Positions 10,584 through 22,099 of a DNA stretch of 23,077 bases are shown here, piece by piece. Origin of the DNA: Alectoria sarmentosa (Eukaryota; Ascomycota; Lecanoromycetes; Lecanorales; Parmeliaceae). The notes under the pieces are model-generated. The model was given only the letters and a program-made list of their open reading frames with translations. It was not told where the DNA came from and searched no databases. The stretch covers positions 1-23,077 of the forward strand of contig WOGZ01000438.1 of assembly GCA_009733775.1 (NCBI GenBank), written 5' to 3'. The position numbers were made by a program, and so were the translations under genes. Position 1 is the first letter of the stretch. Every line of letters begins with the position of its first letter.

Positions 10584-11020
10584 ATCTAATAATAAAATGA
10601 AGTTCTCTTTTTTCAAACGTTTCGCTTTATCATCTTTTATAACCCGCTTAATATTCATAATGTAATGCTTTTTATATTTAATCTTAAATAATTTAATAAT
10701 TTTCACGATATTAAACATTTTGAAATATGACGTTTATAATATTAAATTTAATTTGAATTTTTCGAAATCTTTTATTATAATCAAACGTGTGAAGAGTTTA
10801 AATTTATTTTTAAAGAGCTCGTGCAAAAAGATTTCATCAAAACGCGTCAATTGAATAAATCTGATTATCACAAAGTCGTTTATCTTAAAAACGATTTGAT
10901 GTTTAGATTTTTTATAAATCGTAATCAGCTTTTTTATCATAATAATAACATTAAATATAAATGATATAATAAATTCGAGAGAATATAATAATTAAATGAC
11001 GAAGAGAGCGTGAAGATTTT
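10584..11020 (-). pseudogene. Possible Gypsy pol C-terminus (integrase tail), fragment
   Basis: Minus-strand frame open from 10940 to 10734, extended both ways across TAA stops that could be former Gln codons. It reads a Lys-rich helix, then KSKHQIVFKINDFVIIRF. This resembles the Gypsy integrase C-terminal SH3-like segment, where a conserved His is followed by F-K-x-G-D-x-V-x-L-R. About 30 residues later come a short Leu-rich strand (FKLNLIL) and FKMFNIVKIIKLFK, which fits the family pattern of L-D-L-P followed by H-P-V-x-x-V-x-x-L-x-P. A Lys/Arg-rich tail follows down to 10584. Similarity is by pattern only. It has the same strand as the copia relic but belongs to a different superfamily. 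No RT or integrase core could be found upstream. Confidence 0.4.
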
Positions 11021-14000
11021 AAACTTATTTATTTATAAATGTTAATTTTTAATATCATTATATATCATGCGCACGAGTCAATGTCACATTACGTTTTCGA
11101 AAATCAATTTTATAAACTTATCATAATATGATTATAAATGAATCATTTCGTTTTAAACATTTTGATCATAGCGATCATTCAAATTGACTTTAAATATAAG
11201 ATTTTTATAAATAATTCATTATAATTGACCTTTCATAATTCGTATCGTTAATTATAACGAGACGAGAATCGATTTGCTTTTTTTTTGACTTCTCGAAATA
11301 TGATAATAACGCATTAAATAAATTAAAGCATTATTGATGAATGATTAAAAGTCGAAATGTTAGGTTTTGTTTTATGACAGCGAATGCTTCGGAAAGTGCG
11401 AATCGTATTATTTAATATATGATTTTCTTATTCAATAACATTTTGATTATCTCTCAATAATTCGTGTGTAAAACATCAACTTTGAAATCGTTAAATAAAA
11501 GAATTAATTAAAAACGATTTTATTTTTGATTTAAAGTTTATATCGATGCTTGTCTTCATTAAAAAAAATAATAACGTTATTAAAAATAACATATTTAAAC
11601 GCAATCTCATCGAAATGCAAGTTTATATATATATTGAGTCGATTTATAAAATTGCGATAAGTTGCTGCCTTTTTAAAGATTTTATTATTATTTGAAAATA
11701 ATTTCATCAAAATATCAAAATTAGATTTGTTAAAATTTCATAATTCATTATCCTCGAATTTAATATTCATTTTAAACTCTTTATCGAAGTTGTTTTGAGA
11801 TATAACAAACGTGCTTTTTAAAGAGTTGAAAAACTCGTTTTTTTTGAAATCGGATATTAAAATAAGAGTCGCGCATTAATAAAGGCGTTGAAATGCTTTT
11901 TTGATAAAGTGAAGAATAATGAATAATTCGAATCGATCTTAATTGTTTATGTTGTGCGATAAAATAATAATATTATTTTTAATCATTAATGTATAACATT
12001 GAACAATAGAATCGATAACATTTAAATTAAAATTCGAATAAATCGTAATCTTCACAGTTTTGAGATATAAAGATTGAATTTAACGTCGTTATAATTAAAT
12101 ATATAACAAAATCGATGTGATAATCGATAATCATACGCATTTTTGTATTTTATAACTCTTGAAATGATACGTTGACGATTAAAATTTATTTTATATAAAT
12201 GAAAATGAAAAGTGTTTAAGCTCAACAATATAAATAATAAAATCGTTTTAAATAAAAATGATATCGATGAGGTAATATTGCGCTTGTTTAATTATGTTTG
12301 CGAATTTAAAATGCGCAACATTTATAAACCTAAAATGAATAATGTTTAATGATGAAATAATACGAATTAATAAAGTTTGCTCTTCGCTCATTTTTAAAGT
12401 TTTAAAATACGTTTACGCTTTTATTATTATAAAAACCTTTATATGTTTTTTTTCAAATAATACTTTATAATAATATCGCGTATTAAACAAGATGTTAAAC
12501 GTTAAATCGACCTTTTGTAACTTCGTGATAAGACATTTCTCACATTCACAATTCATTAATAAAAAACCAAAATCAAAATTTTTCATTTATTATTTTATAT
12601 TTTCGATGAAAATCATAATATACACATAAAGCACATATTTGACGTTATTGATTTCGACAATAACGCTCTTATTCAAAATTATCAAATCAAATTCAAACAT
12701 CTTAATGACATCGAAGAAGTTATTAATATAAAAATTTAACGTTAAAGATAATACATTTGCACGTCTCTTGCGCTCCCTTTAATTAAACTTAATAATTATA
12801 ACATAAATGTTCATTATCGCTCGATATATATTTTGATATAATTTAAATATATCAATAAAGGTCAATAAAGATAAACAAATAATCGAAGATTTTAAAAAAT
12901 TAATTAAATGAGCTCGATCATGAATTATAAATTTTAATTTTACGCGAAAAGACGAAAATTGCATAAATAAACGAATATCTTTAATTTTATTATTTTAAAT
13001 AATTTTCATAATAAAGCGACTTTTATAAACAAATAACTTTTTGATTATAAGATCTTTATAATGATAATCAAAAAGAATGTTAATTTTCTGATAATGAATT
13101 TGTTATTGATCGAGATGTATAAAATCTTTATTTAATAAAAATCATTCTTTAACGTTGAAATGAGAAAAAATAAAATAATTATTTTAATTTAATTGAAATT
13201 GTAATAAAGACATCAAAGAATTAATTAAAATAAAGATAACTTTTGAAATTATTATATTATCGATAAAATCTTTTTTCATAGCGTAAACTCTATTAAGATG
13301 ATATTTAAATAAATAATATCAACAATTAATTTATAAATAATGATAATAAACGTAATTTGATGACAATACAACCTTTATAATATTCTTATTTTTCACATAT
13401 TTTCCAAAACAAAATTTGATAAAAATTGTTTAAATCATAAAATGATACAATTCGTTAAATCTGTCAACAAAATGCGTCAATTCAATGTGTATTTTGATAC
13501 GATATGAATCTGTCAAAAGTGCGATTTTGAAAAGATGCACAAGATCAAAAAAGTATATCATTTTAATAATAAATTTATCGATGTTCTGTGCGCCTTATAT
13601 AAAATGTTATTGATTTATAATTATCACTTTTTATTTTCGTAATTTTATGATAAAAAATTGTTAATATATATACTTTTTGATAATATTAATTGTTCGAAAA
13701 AGTTTTTTTAAGGTTTACATATCGTCAAAAAGCTCAAAAACCTCAAACAAATTTTAATAATCATGTCTATTAACATTTATAACTTGACATCATAAATTAA
13801 AAGTTATAATGAAAGGCTTAAGCTTCGTGTTGACTCGAGCATAAAACATTTTTTCAAATAAATCAATAATCGATATGCGACGAAAAAGCGAAAATATGAA
13901 ACCTTAATTTTTTTCATTTTATTCGAGCGTTAATTTATCAAAATCATTTATAAAGTCTTTTATAAGGAATTTTGAAAAAGATGAGACAAATGAAACATCG

Positions 14001-16066
14001 ATTAATAAAGGTTTTATTAAATCTACATCGTTATGCTCAATAATATCATTAATCGAATCATTAAACGGCGCATTGTTAATCAAATCAAATAATGTGTTAA
14101 TAACAATTATTGCATTTTATCGAAATCATTAACGTCAACGTCTTTTTAATCGCGCGCATATTTATTTTATTATTAAATTTTATTATCTCATCAAGCATAA
14201 TAAAATGTTTATATTTTATATTTCGATTAAAAAACGTCATAAATTCATCCTCTTCATAATCTGCTCACTCAAATTCATTTTTTATTTTATATTTTATAAA
14301 ACATTAACGTTTTTAACCCTTCATAATCCGAAATCCTAATTATTTATAATTAATATATCGAAAATCTATACTTTTTTTTTATAACGAGAATTCAAACATA
14401 TTATTTATAAAACGTGATATCATGAAAAATCTAATGAATAAAAAGAAAAAGAGTGAAGACATTAACGATAAAACCGAAACGAATAAAGACGATAAAATAA
14501 TGTATAAATCATTATATCATTTATCTTATTTGATGTCGTTGTCAATTTTAAGATGTTTAAAAAAATATGCGAAAATATGAAATATTGTTAAAACGTAAAA
14601 TTCGAAATCAATAATATCATTGAATGTTATTGCATATGTGTTATGATATCATAATGTTTATTATCGTAATAATGTTAATTTACTCATTATTATCGTTACG
14701 TTATAATTATCAACTTTATAATTTACGAAAAAAACATAACTCATTAATTATATTCATAAATTTATTCAATTATCTCATTAAACGTTTTTTTATAAATAAT
14801 ACGATTTCCTATTTTTACGCAATTTAATTTGTTTATATCTTAAATCGATACGCGTAATTCATAATAAATTCAATATTTATATAATGTTATCAATCAAATT
14901 TAAAAATAAATTATTAATTAATTATGAGTCTTGAATATTGAGTTACGATTGCGATATGAGTGACGTGCATAACATTTATATTAAAATATTAATATATAAA
15001 ATAATCGCATAATTTTATGTGATGTTCTATAAAAAAATGTGACATCGAAAAATAAATGTATATTGAAGTTATTGGTTTGTTTTGATTGAAATTGCGTTCG
15101 TATTATCGCTATTAAAAAAAACGTTGAGATGCATTAAAACCTCATAAAAAGAGATTTATGAAAATCTAATTTATGAAATCATAAAATAATTATTCAAAAT
15201 GAAATGTTTGTTTATTTCTTATATTTATTTAAAATCTTCGAAAATAATATAAATTATATAATAATGTAAATTATGCATCTTCACAATTAAACAACCTCAT
15301 CTTATTTTAATGTTAAATCTTGAATTTTCATTTCATTAACTTTTGTTTTATATATATTAATAACTCTTTTTTATAATAAATCATAAAACGAACAATTTTT
15401 AAATTAATTCATAAAATCAATCAATTTCATAAATCTTATAAAAGTCGAATGTTTCATTTATTAAAGTTATTAAAATTATCAAATCAATCGAAAGCACGCG
15501 AAATAATCAAAATTCTCGAAAAAAATTCATAGCGTTAAAAGTCAACGTAGCAATCAAAGCAAATGTAATATCAATTTATATTTCAAATCGAAAAAACACG
15601 AAGACAAAAGATTTCTTTACGTTTTAACGAACTTCGAAAAAAAGATTTACAAATAATAATGACGATAAATAAGGTTTTAAATCATTTAAATTTATCAAAC
15701 GTAAATTATTCCCCGAAGAGATCAATTTTCATATTCTTTAATAATTTTGATTTTGTTAATTAATTATTTATTTAAAATCGAAACATTTTAAAAATTGATA
15801 ATATCTTGAATCGAATTAACGATATCGATGAAATTGATAAAGATAATGCGAAATTTAAAAAGATCGTTAAAAATGAGAAGCGTTATATAAATAAAAAGTT
15901 GAAAATCATAAATTCGCGCTCGATAAAAAAGCCTAAAAACAACTTTTCATAAACTTTTAATTTAAATCGCATAAGCAAATTTATTATAAACGTGTATAAC
16001 ACATTGAATGAATTGTAAAATAAATGTCATTTTTATTACCTTCGACATTTTACGCTTGATCTCAGG
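11021..16066. other. AT-rich sequence, nothing assignable
   Basis: Five kilobases of AT-rich sequence. If the preceding fragment is a Gypsy C-terminus, its integrase and RT should lie here on the minus strand. I searched by eye for a YLDD- or YIDD-type motif and for a zinc-binding HHCC and found neither. A reading at about 11400-11220 on the minus strand (Arg/Lys/Asn-rich) and open frames 12779-12964 (minus) and 14624-14827 (plus) carry no motif. A plus-strand Lys/Asp-rich reading lies near 15785-15950. None is supported as a gene. Confidence 0.45.
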
Positions 16067-16330
16067 TCATAAATCATATAACAAATTTAAAAAGATGCAA
16101 TCAAAAAACATGATTGAGAATGAAATCTTTTTTAAACGCGCGTTAACAATCATTATGTAAATTAAAAAAGTCGTTATATCATATACATAAAAATATAATC
16201 TCATTGCTTCCTGAATTTGAGTTTTAAAATTAACATATTTTATTAATATTTTATATGAGAATACATGAAGAAAAATGAAAAGGACATTATTCAAATCTGT
16301 TTCGATATCAAAACGCTTATAAAATTATTT
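16067..16330 (-). pseudogene. Open minus-strand segment, unknown
   Basis: A minus-strand frame open from at least 16294 to 16067, and extendable upstream because it has no ATG at its apparent start (the first codon is TTG). It encodes a Phe/Ile/Tyr-rich segment with a few non-AT-biased words (QEAMRLYFYVYDITTF and NARLKKISF). No family was recognised. It could be a transposase or integrase fragment. Confidence that it was once coding is low. Confidence 0.18.
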
Positions 16331-17709
16331 TCAAATTATTATTTTATTAATTCATTTGCGTATATATTCGATTTTATAAATAAATATATCGACATTAATA
16401 ACACGAATAATCAAAATCCTATTTGACATTTCTTTTTTAAAAATAAATATACATTTTTGATATACGATAATTATCAAAAGTTGATTTTTTTTTTAAACAT
16501 TTTTTACATGTTTGCTGCGCGATGCAAATTGACGATAAATTGAAATGCGAATATAAAAACATTACGCGATTTTCTTTATCAACACAAAGCGCTTTTTAAA
16601 TGATTTCATAAAATGAACATTTTAAAATGTTACGATAACCTCTTTATACGCGAGCTCATATGTATTAAATTTAAATTTCATACGCGTGAAAATGCTATTA
16701 TTGAGAATCTCATTTCGTTTTCAAATAATAATAACGATTATTTATTTTATAACACATTTTCATCATCATTTATTTCGCGAAATAAAAAACGCGTTATTAA
16801 ATGAGTTGAGAGTCGTCAAATTTTTAAAATGTTCGAATCAAAAGTTGAATTGCGATATGTTTAGATCTATGTGTATTTTTATGTGCATTTTTGTGTGTCG
16901 TCAAGGTGATTTGTTTGTTATTGTGTTACGATTTCGATATATACAATAACAAATGATATTAAAACTCTGCTTTATTAAATAACGATCATAATATAAAAAA
17001 CATGATATGAAATATAACTTGAAAGGTTTTTTATTGATGACATTATGTTGAAAACGATATATAATATCAAATATACGTTATTTATGAAATACGTTTTGAA
17101 TTAAAACGTTTATTATACTTTTAAATATTTTATATAATAAACAAATAACAATAAAGAAACAAAGATCAAAACATCTCTTTTGCGCTTTTAATAACAAATT
17201 TCAAATAACAAACGTTATGAAATTCATGATTATGAAAATGATGTTTTTCGTTGAAAACGATATCTTCGCGTTTCTTTACATTATAATTACGCTAATAAAA
17301 CGCAAATATTATTTCAACATTTAAAAATATTTCACGAATCGCTTCGAATATTTTAAATTATTTTAATATCGATTTTATATCGATTTATATCAAATAGCAT
17401 ATCAATTTATATTGAAAATAAACTTATCATAAAGTATATTTAACATTTATCGTTTTAGGTTAACATAAATTACTCCTCTTTTCTTTCAAATCATTATATT
17501 AACATTTTCACATTTACGTTTATGTTTCAAATTAAACAAAAATAACACATTATCATTATAATGTTATCGCTTTATAAACGCATGTTTAAATGTTAGATTT
17601 TCAATTTGAAAATGATCATAATTTTCCTCTTTATTTTCTTTTCCGTTTCGAAAAAAATAAAATATAACGTCTTTTAATAACGATTCTCTGAAAACCATTT
17701 GCGTTATTA
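16331..17709. other. AT-rich sequence, nothing assignable
   Basis: Two overlapping plus-strand frames (16613-16804 and 16686-16949) are open here and give Ile/Phe/Asn-rich sequence. The stretch 16800-16945 has more TpG (tgtgtatttttatgtgcatttttgtgtgtcg) than its surroundings, so it is less RIP-like. I see no domain, RNA gene or repeat. Confidence 0.4.
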
Positions 17710-18036
17710 TTAAATAACATGATTTACACATTTGATATAATTAATATTAAAATCATAAAACCGCGATTTTAACAACAAAGCAGCAAAATAAAATAAAAAT
17801 CCAAAAAACGTGATCTTATTTGAAATGTTGAAATGTAATATCAAAGAAACTTTATACGCATAATGTTCGCGCTCACAGTATACAACATGCTTTAAAAAAT
17901 GTTGTTTTGAAACATGATATAATTTTAAGAGCAAACAAGGCATACAAAAACGAGATAAAACATTTGACATAATGATGAAAAAAAGATAAATCTTGATGTT
18001 AAAAAGAACGAGAACACAATTAATCTTAAAGCGCAA
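17710..18036 (-). pseudogene. Longest open frame outside repeats, unknown product
   Basis: 108 codons on the minus strand. The sequence has a hydrophobic first 30 residues, then CMPCLLLKLYHVSKQHFLKHVVYC (residues 31-54, with three Cys and several His), a hydrophobic Phe-rich stretch around residues 75-90, and a Tyr/Asn-rich end. The Cys/His spacing does not fit a zinc finger I know. Codon content is less extreme than in neighbouring shadows, so it may be a fragment of a degraded transposon or host gene. There are no start-context or intron signals that would support expression. Confidence 0.2.
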
Positions 18037-19342
18037 TCCTACATTATAAATATGATTATGAAAATTACTTTAATAATCTATCCTTAAACATTCTCTCATG
18101 AAAAAAAAATCGCGACATCGAACACGAATTATCGCTTATAATTATTACGTGATAAACAATTGAATTATGTCAAAAACTTATCCAAAGCGCGATTTATAAG
18201 CAAGACTGATGACGTTATTTATGATTGATAAAGTAATAAAACAAAATGAGATAAGGCGATTCAAAAAGGAGACGTATGTTTCGCGATAATGAGCCTATCA
18301 TCGATAATGAGTGATACAAAATAAAGATTAAATAACGTGATATCGCATCAATAAATTCGATAAAATGCACGATATTTGATTGTTGATTAACAACATTTAC
18401 ATCGTAGAATAAGTTAATTTAATTATAATATATAAAAGAAATCATATAAATGATGATGCGATGGCAATATGAAGCATCATAAAAAAAAATAACTCGATAA
18501 CGATAAATTGTTGATGTTTTATTAACAGCTTGTTAAAGCATTATCAATTAATTTTTGACATTTAAATACGTATAACATGATTATACGATTAAAAATTAGG
18601 TAACAGCTTATTATATACAACAGCATATTTAAATTGCATCTCTGTCATCATATTGTTAAAAAATTTGAACAATGTTACGAGTTTGTTGAAAAAGAGTTTT
18701 TATAAACACTTAGATAATTAATTGTCGATAAGACATTTATTCACGTAAGGGGCCCTTTAAGATATAAAACAAATTATTAAAAATGATTTGTTTATAAATT
18801 ATAAATTCGAAAATGTTAAATTTATTAATATGATTTATAAAAAAAACAAAGACAACGAAAGCTCTCGTCAAAAAATTAAACGATAAATTACGAAAATCCG
18901 AAATAATGAGATTTTTATAATTATCAAATATTTTTTAAATAATCTTATACTCAAAATGTTCTCGCATAATTTTCATTTCAATAAATTTTAAAAACATCAA
19001 CGAAGAGAAAATGATAATAAGTTTAATGATTAATATAACAAGTTTGATAAATGTCATAAATACACGCATTATAATAACGATAAAATGAGATCTTTAAAAG
19101 CGATTAACGATTAACGATGAAATATCCGCTAACGATAATCGATTTGACGATTTAATCGAAATTACAAATTCAACGTTTGATAATATAATGATACATTGTT
19201 TATTTAATGCTTTTTTTATAACGAATATTAATATAAAAAGACATTAATGTTTGTTTAAAAACTCATAAATCTTAATTTTCTTTTCGAAATTCACGAAATG
19301 TGAACGCTTTTTGATGAAATGCATATCGTTAATACGAATAAT
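18037..19342. other. AT-rich flank upstream of the LTR, nothing assignable
   Basis: No open frame with a motif. Two patches are less AT-biased (18180-18300 and 18735-18760, the latter containing ggggcccttt). They could be eroded LTR or transposon edges, but no partner copy is visible in the window. Confidence 0.4.
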
Positions 19343-19560
19343 TGTTACGGCAAGCATGTAAGATGCCAAGTTATTTGCTTGACAAGATACGTGATCTGAC
19401 GAGGTACCTGCCTTATTACTCAGATTTGCCTATCAAAGAAGTATTTTAACAAGATTTTTAACTCAACATAATAAATAATCAGATTTTTAAATAATAAGAA
19501 TCAAGCTTCATACATCACACAATGCATATATGCTTTTATCATGAAACTGCCATGATAACA
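19343..19560 (+). repeat. Probable 5' long terminal repeat, 218 bp
   Basis: It begins tgttacggcaag and ends gccatgataaca. The first five and last five bases (TGTTA and TAACA) are perfect inverted repeats; the sixth pair differs by a transition. It begins and ends with the TG...CA dinucleotides expected of an LTR. It lies just ahead of the gag frame and has a much less AT-biased core (about 19,340-19,440). The possible target duplication to its left is ataat (19338-19342). No second LTR copy is in the window, so the boundaries rest on the terminal inverted repeat and position alone. Confidence 0.65.
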
Positions 19561-19578
19561 TAATAACAATATCGATCT
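19561..19578 (+). promoter_or_regulatory. Possible tRNA primer-binding site
   Basis: The sequence taataacaatatcgatct directly abuts the LTR end, where a primer-binding site starting TGG (pairing with a tRNA 3' CCA) is expected. The present TAA could be TGG after two RIP transitions. The tRNA cannot be identified by eye. Confidence 0.3.
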
Positions 19579-20295
19579 TTGATGTCATTGATTATCAAAA
19601 GATTTAGAAGTTTCCTTCATCAAATTTCTAAATTTTTACGAAATTTCTTTATCGAATTTCATTTCATCGATTTTCCTTGAAAAAGCATCATTAAATTGAT
19701 TTTCTCATTATTATCAAAAAATCTTATCAAAATCGATCATTAAATTCATTAATTCATTTTTATTATCGAAAACGCTCATCTTTACGAAATTTCAAAATTC
19801 GTTGAATTTATCATCGATTACGTAATTAAAAATTATTTTAAATTTCAATCTTAACAAATATCGTTAATAAAAACATTTAAAATTTCCTCGACAAAATCGT
19901 TAAGATTTTTATTCATTTAATCGACGAATTTTTTCATTTTTCGAAAAGTAATTAAAGCATTTAATGATAAAATTTACGATTTTCGATAATAATTTGATTT
20001 TATTCAATATTTCAAAAAATACGATCCTTCTTTCATTGAAAATATTTTTTTAAAATCGAAAACCTTAAATCTCTTTTCGGATTCTACGTCGACGGTGAGC
20101 ATTTAATAATCTTTTAAATCGATATTCGTGATTTCATCGAAAAAAGACGTTATGATTAATCAAATAATTTCTCAAAAACTTCGTGACTTTATCACTTAAA
20201 TTGTTTAAATAATCGTTCAAAATTCTTAATTTTTCGTTAATCAATAAAGATTTTCGAGGTTGATAAATCTTTTTGATGTCGATGACGGAATAAAT

Positions 20296-20328
20296 GATAA
20301 TGATAATGATAACGATAACGATAATAAC
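20296..20328 (+). repeat. Asn-Asp dipeptide-coding microsatellite
   Basis: Alternating gataat and gataac units within the gag frame encode a run of Asn-Asp dipeptides just before the Gag core. It is low-complexity sequence and probably a linker. Confidence 0.8.
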
Positions 20329-20940
20329 AAATGAAATATCGCTAACTTCGGATTTTTCGATTTTCATTTTAATAAATCTTATAAAAAAAACGAAGTCGTC
20401 ATCGTCGAAAAAAATATTTATTATCGAAATCTTATTCTTTTTATGAAACGTATTCGAGATTTCATTATTATTAAAAAAGCAACATTTATTCGCAATAATC
20501 TCAACATCATCTTAAAAAATTCGATATTGATTTGATATATTATCGAATTTTCGAATCTTGAAAAAATAAAATTAAAAGTCGATGAAAATGACGTGAAAAA
20601 ATGATGCTCGACGATCTTTAAAAGATTTAAAAAATTCATTAAAATGATCCTTCATCATCTTATTTTCGAGAAATACACATTTCACGACGCTAAGATTTAT
20701 CAAGAACTTGTTATTTACGTTCAAATTATTTTATATCATATTAAATCGATAAATATCGATAACGTGAAAAATCAATTAACATTTCTTTATTAAAATATCG
20801 TCGTCGGATTATGAGTCTTTATAAATTCGTCTTTTTTTATAATTATTATTATCTTTTTTATTTAAATTTTGAAATTGAAAAAAAATATTTGATTCGAAAT
20901 GAATTTTCATTAAATATTTAATCAAAATCAAAAACGTTTT

Positions 20941-21540
20941 GAAAAAAATTGTTAAAATTTTTCAAATCAACAATTTCAAACAAATGAATATCAAATTTTT
21001 TTTTTTAACAATTTATAATTTCAATCGTATTAATCGTTTCAAGGTTAATAATAATAATAATAAACTTTTGAATAATGAGGCGATTATTAAACATTTCTTT
21101 ATCATCTTTTTAACGCTCAAAATGTTTATTTAAATTTATAACAAATATACGATCAATCAGATCAATCGAATTTTCAAGAAAATTTTCAAAATCAATTTCG
21201 ATTTATTCAATTCTTTTCGTTTCGATAATCATTATAATTCATATTATTATTAAACGCGTTCGCTTCGACGACGTCAAATCGTTTATAATAAACAAAAGCT
21301 TTTAAAAATCAATTTCGAGGATTTTTAAAAAAAGACGATAAAAATCTTAATTTCGATCGATAACCTTGATAATAATTTTAATAATAATTAAATTTTCAAT
21401 TTCGATAATTTTAAAAGGTCGTTGTTTATCAAGCTTTTATGATTGAGAATTTTATAAATTATGAATAATAAAATCTCGAGAATATTTATTATTTCGAAAT
21501 TCAGAAAAATATTTCGAAATTTGAATATATCGATTAAGAT
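20941..21540 (+). other. Gln-rich linker of Gag (stops are former Gln codons)
   Basis: Part of the gag-protease frame. The remaining CAA codons and the TAA stops are interleaved, as at 21,001-21,063 (five consecutive TAA, then another) and 21,361-21,417. Reading TAA as CAA gives a very Gln-rich, Phe/Asn-rich linker between the Gag core and the zinc finger. CAA-to-TAA is precisely the preferred CpA-to-TpA change of RIP, so the stop pattern itself supports both the frame and the mutational process. Confidence 0.75.
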
Positions 21541-21615
21541 GAAAATGATAATGAAATTTATTTCGACGACGATCGAGACTTTTCAAACATATATAATCAA
21601 CATTTTATAAAATTT

Positions 21616-21711
21616 ATGAGAATCGAGATCTTTTATCGTAATTATAACGAATCTTTTTCTTTTAAATCAAAACTTTATAAACATTTATGTGAGAAATGTG
21701 TTATAAAAAAA
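21616..21711 (+). other. C-x2-C-x12-H-x4-C zinc finger of the Gag polyprotein, damaged
   Basis: The frame encodes YRNYNESFSFKSKLYKHLCEKC. The first two metal ligands are now Tyr (codons TAT at 21634 and 21643), each one G-to-A step from TGT Cys. His at 21682 and Cys at 21697 remain, giving the spacing x2, x12, x4. A Phe and a Leu at the usual hydrophobic positions of a C2H2-type finger are kept. Such a finger follows Gag in many fungal Gypsy elements and would act in nucleic-acid binding. Confidence 0.65.
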
Positions 21712-22056
21712 TTCAATCTTCTTATAACGAAATTGTTTACAAATCTTAAAAAATCGAAATCTTATTCCTTCGCAAAAAAATTCAATCTCATCATAATGAA
21801 ATTATTTATAAATTTCAAAAAATCGAAATTTCATTTTTTCGCATAAAAATTCAATCTCATCGTAACGAAATTATTTATAAATTTTAAAAAATCGAAATCT
21901 TATTTTTTCGTATAAAAATTCAATTTTATTATAATGAAATTGTTTGCAAATTTTAAAGAATCGAAATCTTATTCCTTCGCATAAAAATCTAATCTCATTA
22001 TAATGAAATTGTTTATTAATTTTAAAAAATCGAAATTTCATTTCGTTATCGTCGGA
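21712..22056 (+). repeat. Five 69-bp tandem repeats coding a 23-residue unit
   Basis: Units begin at 21712, 21781, 21850, 21919 and 21988, an exact 69-bp period. Each encodes a Lys/Phe/Asn-rich 23-residue unit of the form KFNL-x2-x-KLF-x-N-x-KKSK-x3-FA. Units 2-5 are joined by TAA at 21846, 21915 and 21984 where unit 1 has a Lys, consistent with a former CAA. The repeats lie in frame between the zinc finger and the retropepsin. The minus-strand frame 21871-22098 is a shadow of this array. Confidence 0.9.
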
Positions 22057-22099
22057 ATTCTTTAAATAATGAAATTCATTATCTTTATTTTTAATCAAG

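Noticed and set aside
18735..18760. GC-rich ggggccc palindrome as a regulatory site
   Set aside because: It is only a 6-bp palindrome in an isolated patch, with no gene next to it; chance is sufficient.
20134..20639. Minus-strand ORFs 20134-20367 and 20421-20639
   Set aside because: Both are antisense to the recognised Gag core and N-terminal region on the plus strand.
21871..22098. Minus-strand 75-codon ORF with RFRFFKI repeats
   Set aside because: It is the antisense of the 69-bp tandem repeats in the gag frame; the plus-strand frame continues into zinc finger and protease motifs.
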